The notes under the pieces: model-generated
The model's database searches: none
Seen by the model: only the letters and a program-made list of their open reading frames with translations
Told to the model about the DNA's origin: nothing
Made by a program: the position numbers and the translations under genes
DNA from: Phaeodactylum tricornutum CCAP 1055/1
Taxonomy: Eukaryota; Bacillariophyta; Bacillariophyceae; Surirellales; Neidiaceae
Assembly (NCBI RefSeq): GCF_000150955.2
Contig: NC_011697.1
Location: 231,830-295,829, forward strand
Direction of reading: 5' to 3'
Length of the DNA stretch: 64,000 nt
Part shown: positions 63,883 to 64,000 of the stretch, piece after piece
Position numbering within the stretch: position 1 is the first letter of the stretch
How the letters are laid out: each line of letters opens with the position of its first letter

Positions 63883-64000
63883 ATGACCACAATGACGACT
63901 CAGTCCAGTGGGATGGGAGTGAGGATATCACCCTTGTCTCTTTTGACGCATCTGCTCGTGGGTCTCGCCGGTCTCCAACTGGGTCTCGTCATTGGGGGAT
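63883..64000 (+). CDS. 5' end of a secreted or membrane protein (cut by window)
   Basis: Open frame from ATG 63883 (MTTMTTQSSGMGVR) to the end of the window, about 39 residues. It becomes strongly hydrophobic (LSLLTHLLVGLAGLQLGLVI), like a signal peptide or anchor. Other ATGs in frame are at 63892 and 63913. The family cannot be told from this piece. Confidence 0.5.
   Translation, partial: MTTMTTQSSGMGVRISPLSLLTHLLVGLAGLQLGLVIGG

Overview
The window reads as nuclear DNA of a pennate diatom, most likely Phaeodactylum tricornutum or a close relative (inference). The evidence is compact intron-poor genes with short GT-AG introns of about 70-220 bases, roughly balanced GC, a plastid-type bipartite leader with an ASAFAP-like cleavage site on an ABC-F protein, and gene families known from diatoms: CHASE-like hybrid histidine kinases, an NNP/NRT2-type carrier, an OSCA-like channel, and an orphan protein with the W-Y-[ST]-x-x-[DE]-Y-x-x-F-K motif common in stramenopiles. 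About 27 protein genes, one intron-containing tRNA-Trp and one inverted-repeat element can be supported.

Layout. 0-7 kb: secreted class 3 lipase, orphan protein, DUF924 protein, organelle-type J protein. 7-14 kb: two tandem paralogous hybrid histidine kinases on the minus strand; the second has a one-base frame break. 14-16 kb: gene-poor stretch holding a 1.15 kb element bounded by perfect 74-bp inverted repeats. 16-25 kb: seven-helix receptor, plastid-type ABC-F ATPase, cytochrome b5-like protein, secreted amidase with a long N-terminal extension. 25-31 kb: a poorly explained stretch, SF3B4 splicing factor, and a third hybrid histidine kinase (GAF type). 31-42 kb: DUF2061 membrane protein, SIRT2-like sirtuin, Ser-rich protein, three-exon OSCA/TMEM63-like channel, divergent NRT2-like transporter. 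42-53 kb: sugar porter, centromeric histone H3 (CENP-A type), mitochondrial carrier, tRNA-Trp, HMG-CoA reductase, and a protein joining DEP-like domains to DUF924. 53-64 kb: SGNH-type Golgi protein, J protein, PPR protein, type II glycosyltransferase, and the 5' end of a secreted or membrane protein cut by the window edge.

The genes are ordinary eukaryotic single genes rather than an operon. Themes are signalling (three hybrid kinases and one receptor), transport (nitrate-like, sugar, mitochondrial, OSCA) and the secretory pathway. I see no clear new defence-like or mobile system. The most unusual items are the DEP plus DUF924 architecture, the nitrate carrier with an altered first nitrate signature, stop-free introns of 3n length, the inverted-repeat element, and a recurring TGACTGTGAA-type motif just upstream of many starts. 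Names come from reading motifs by eye; no database search was run.
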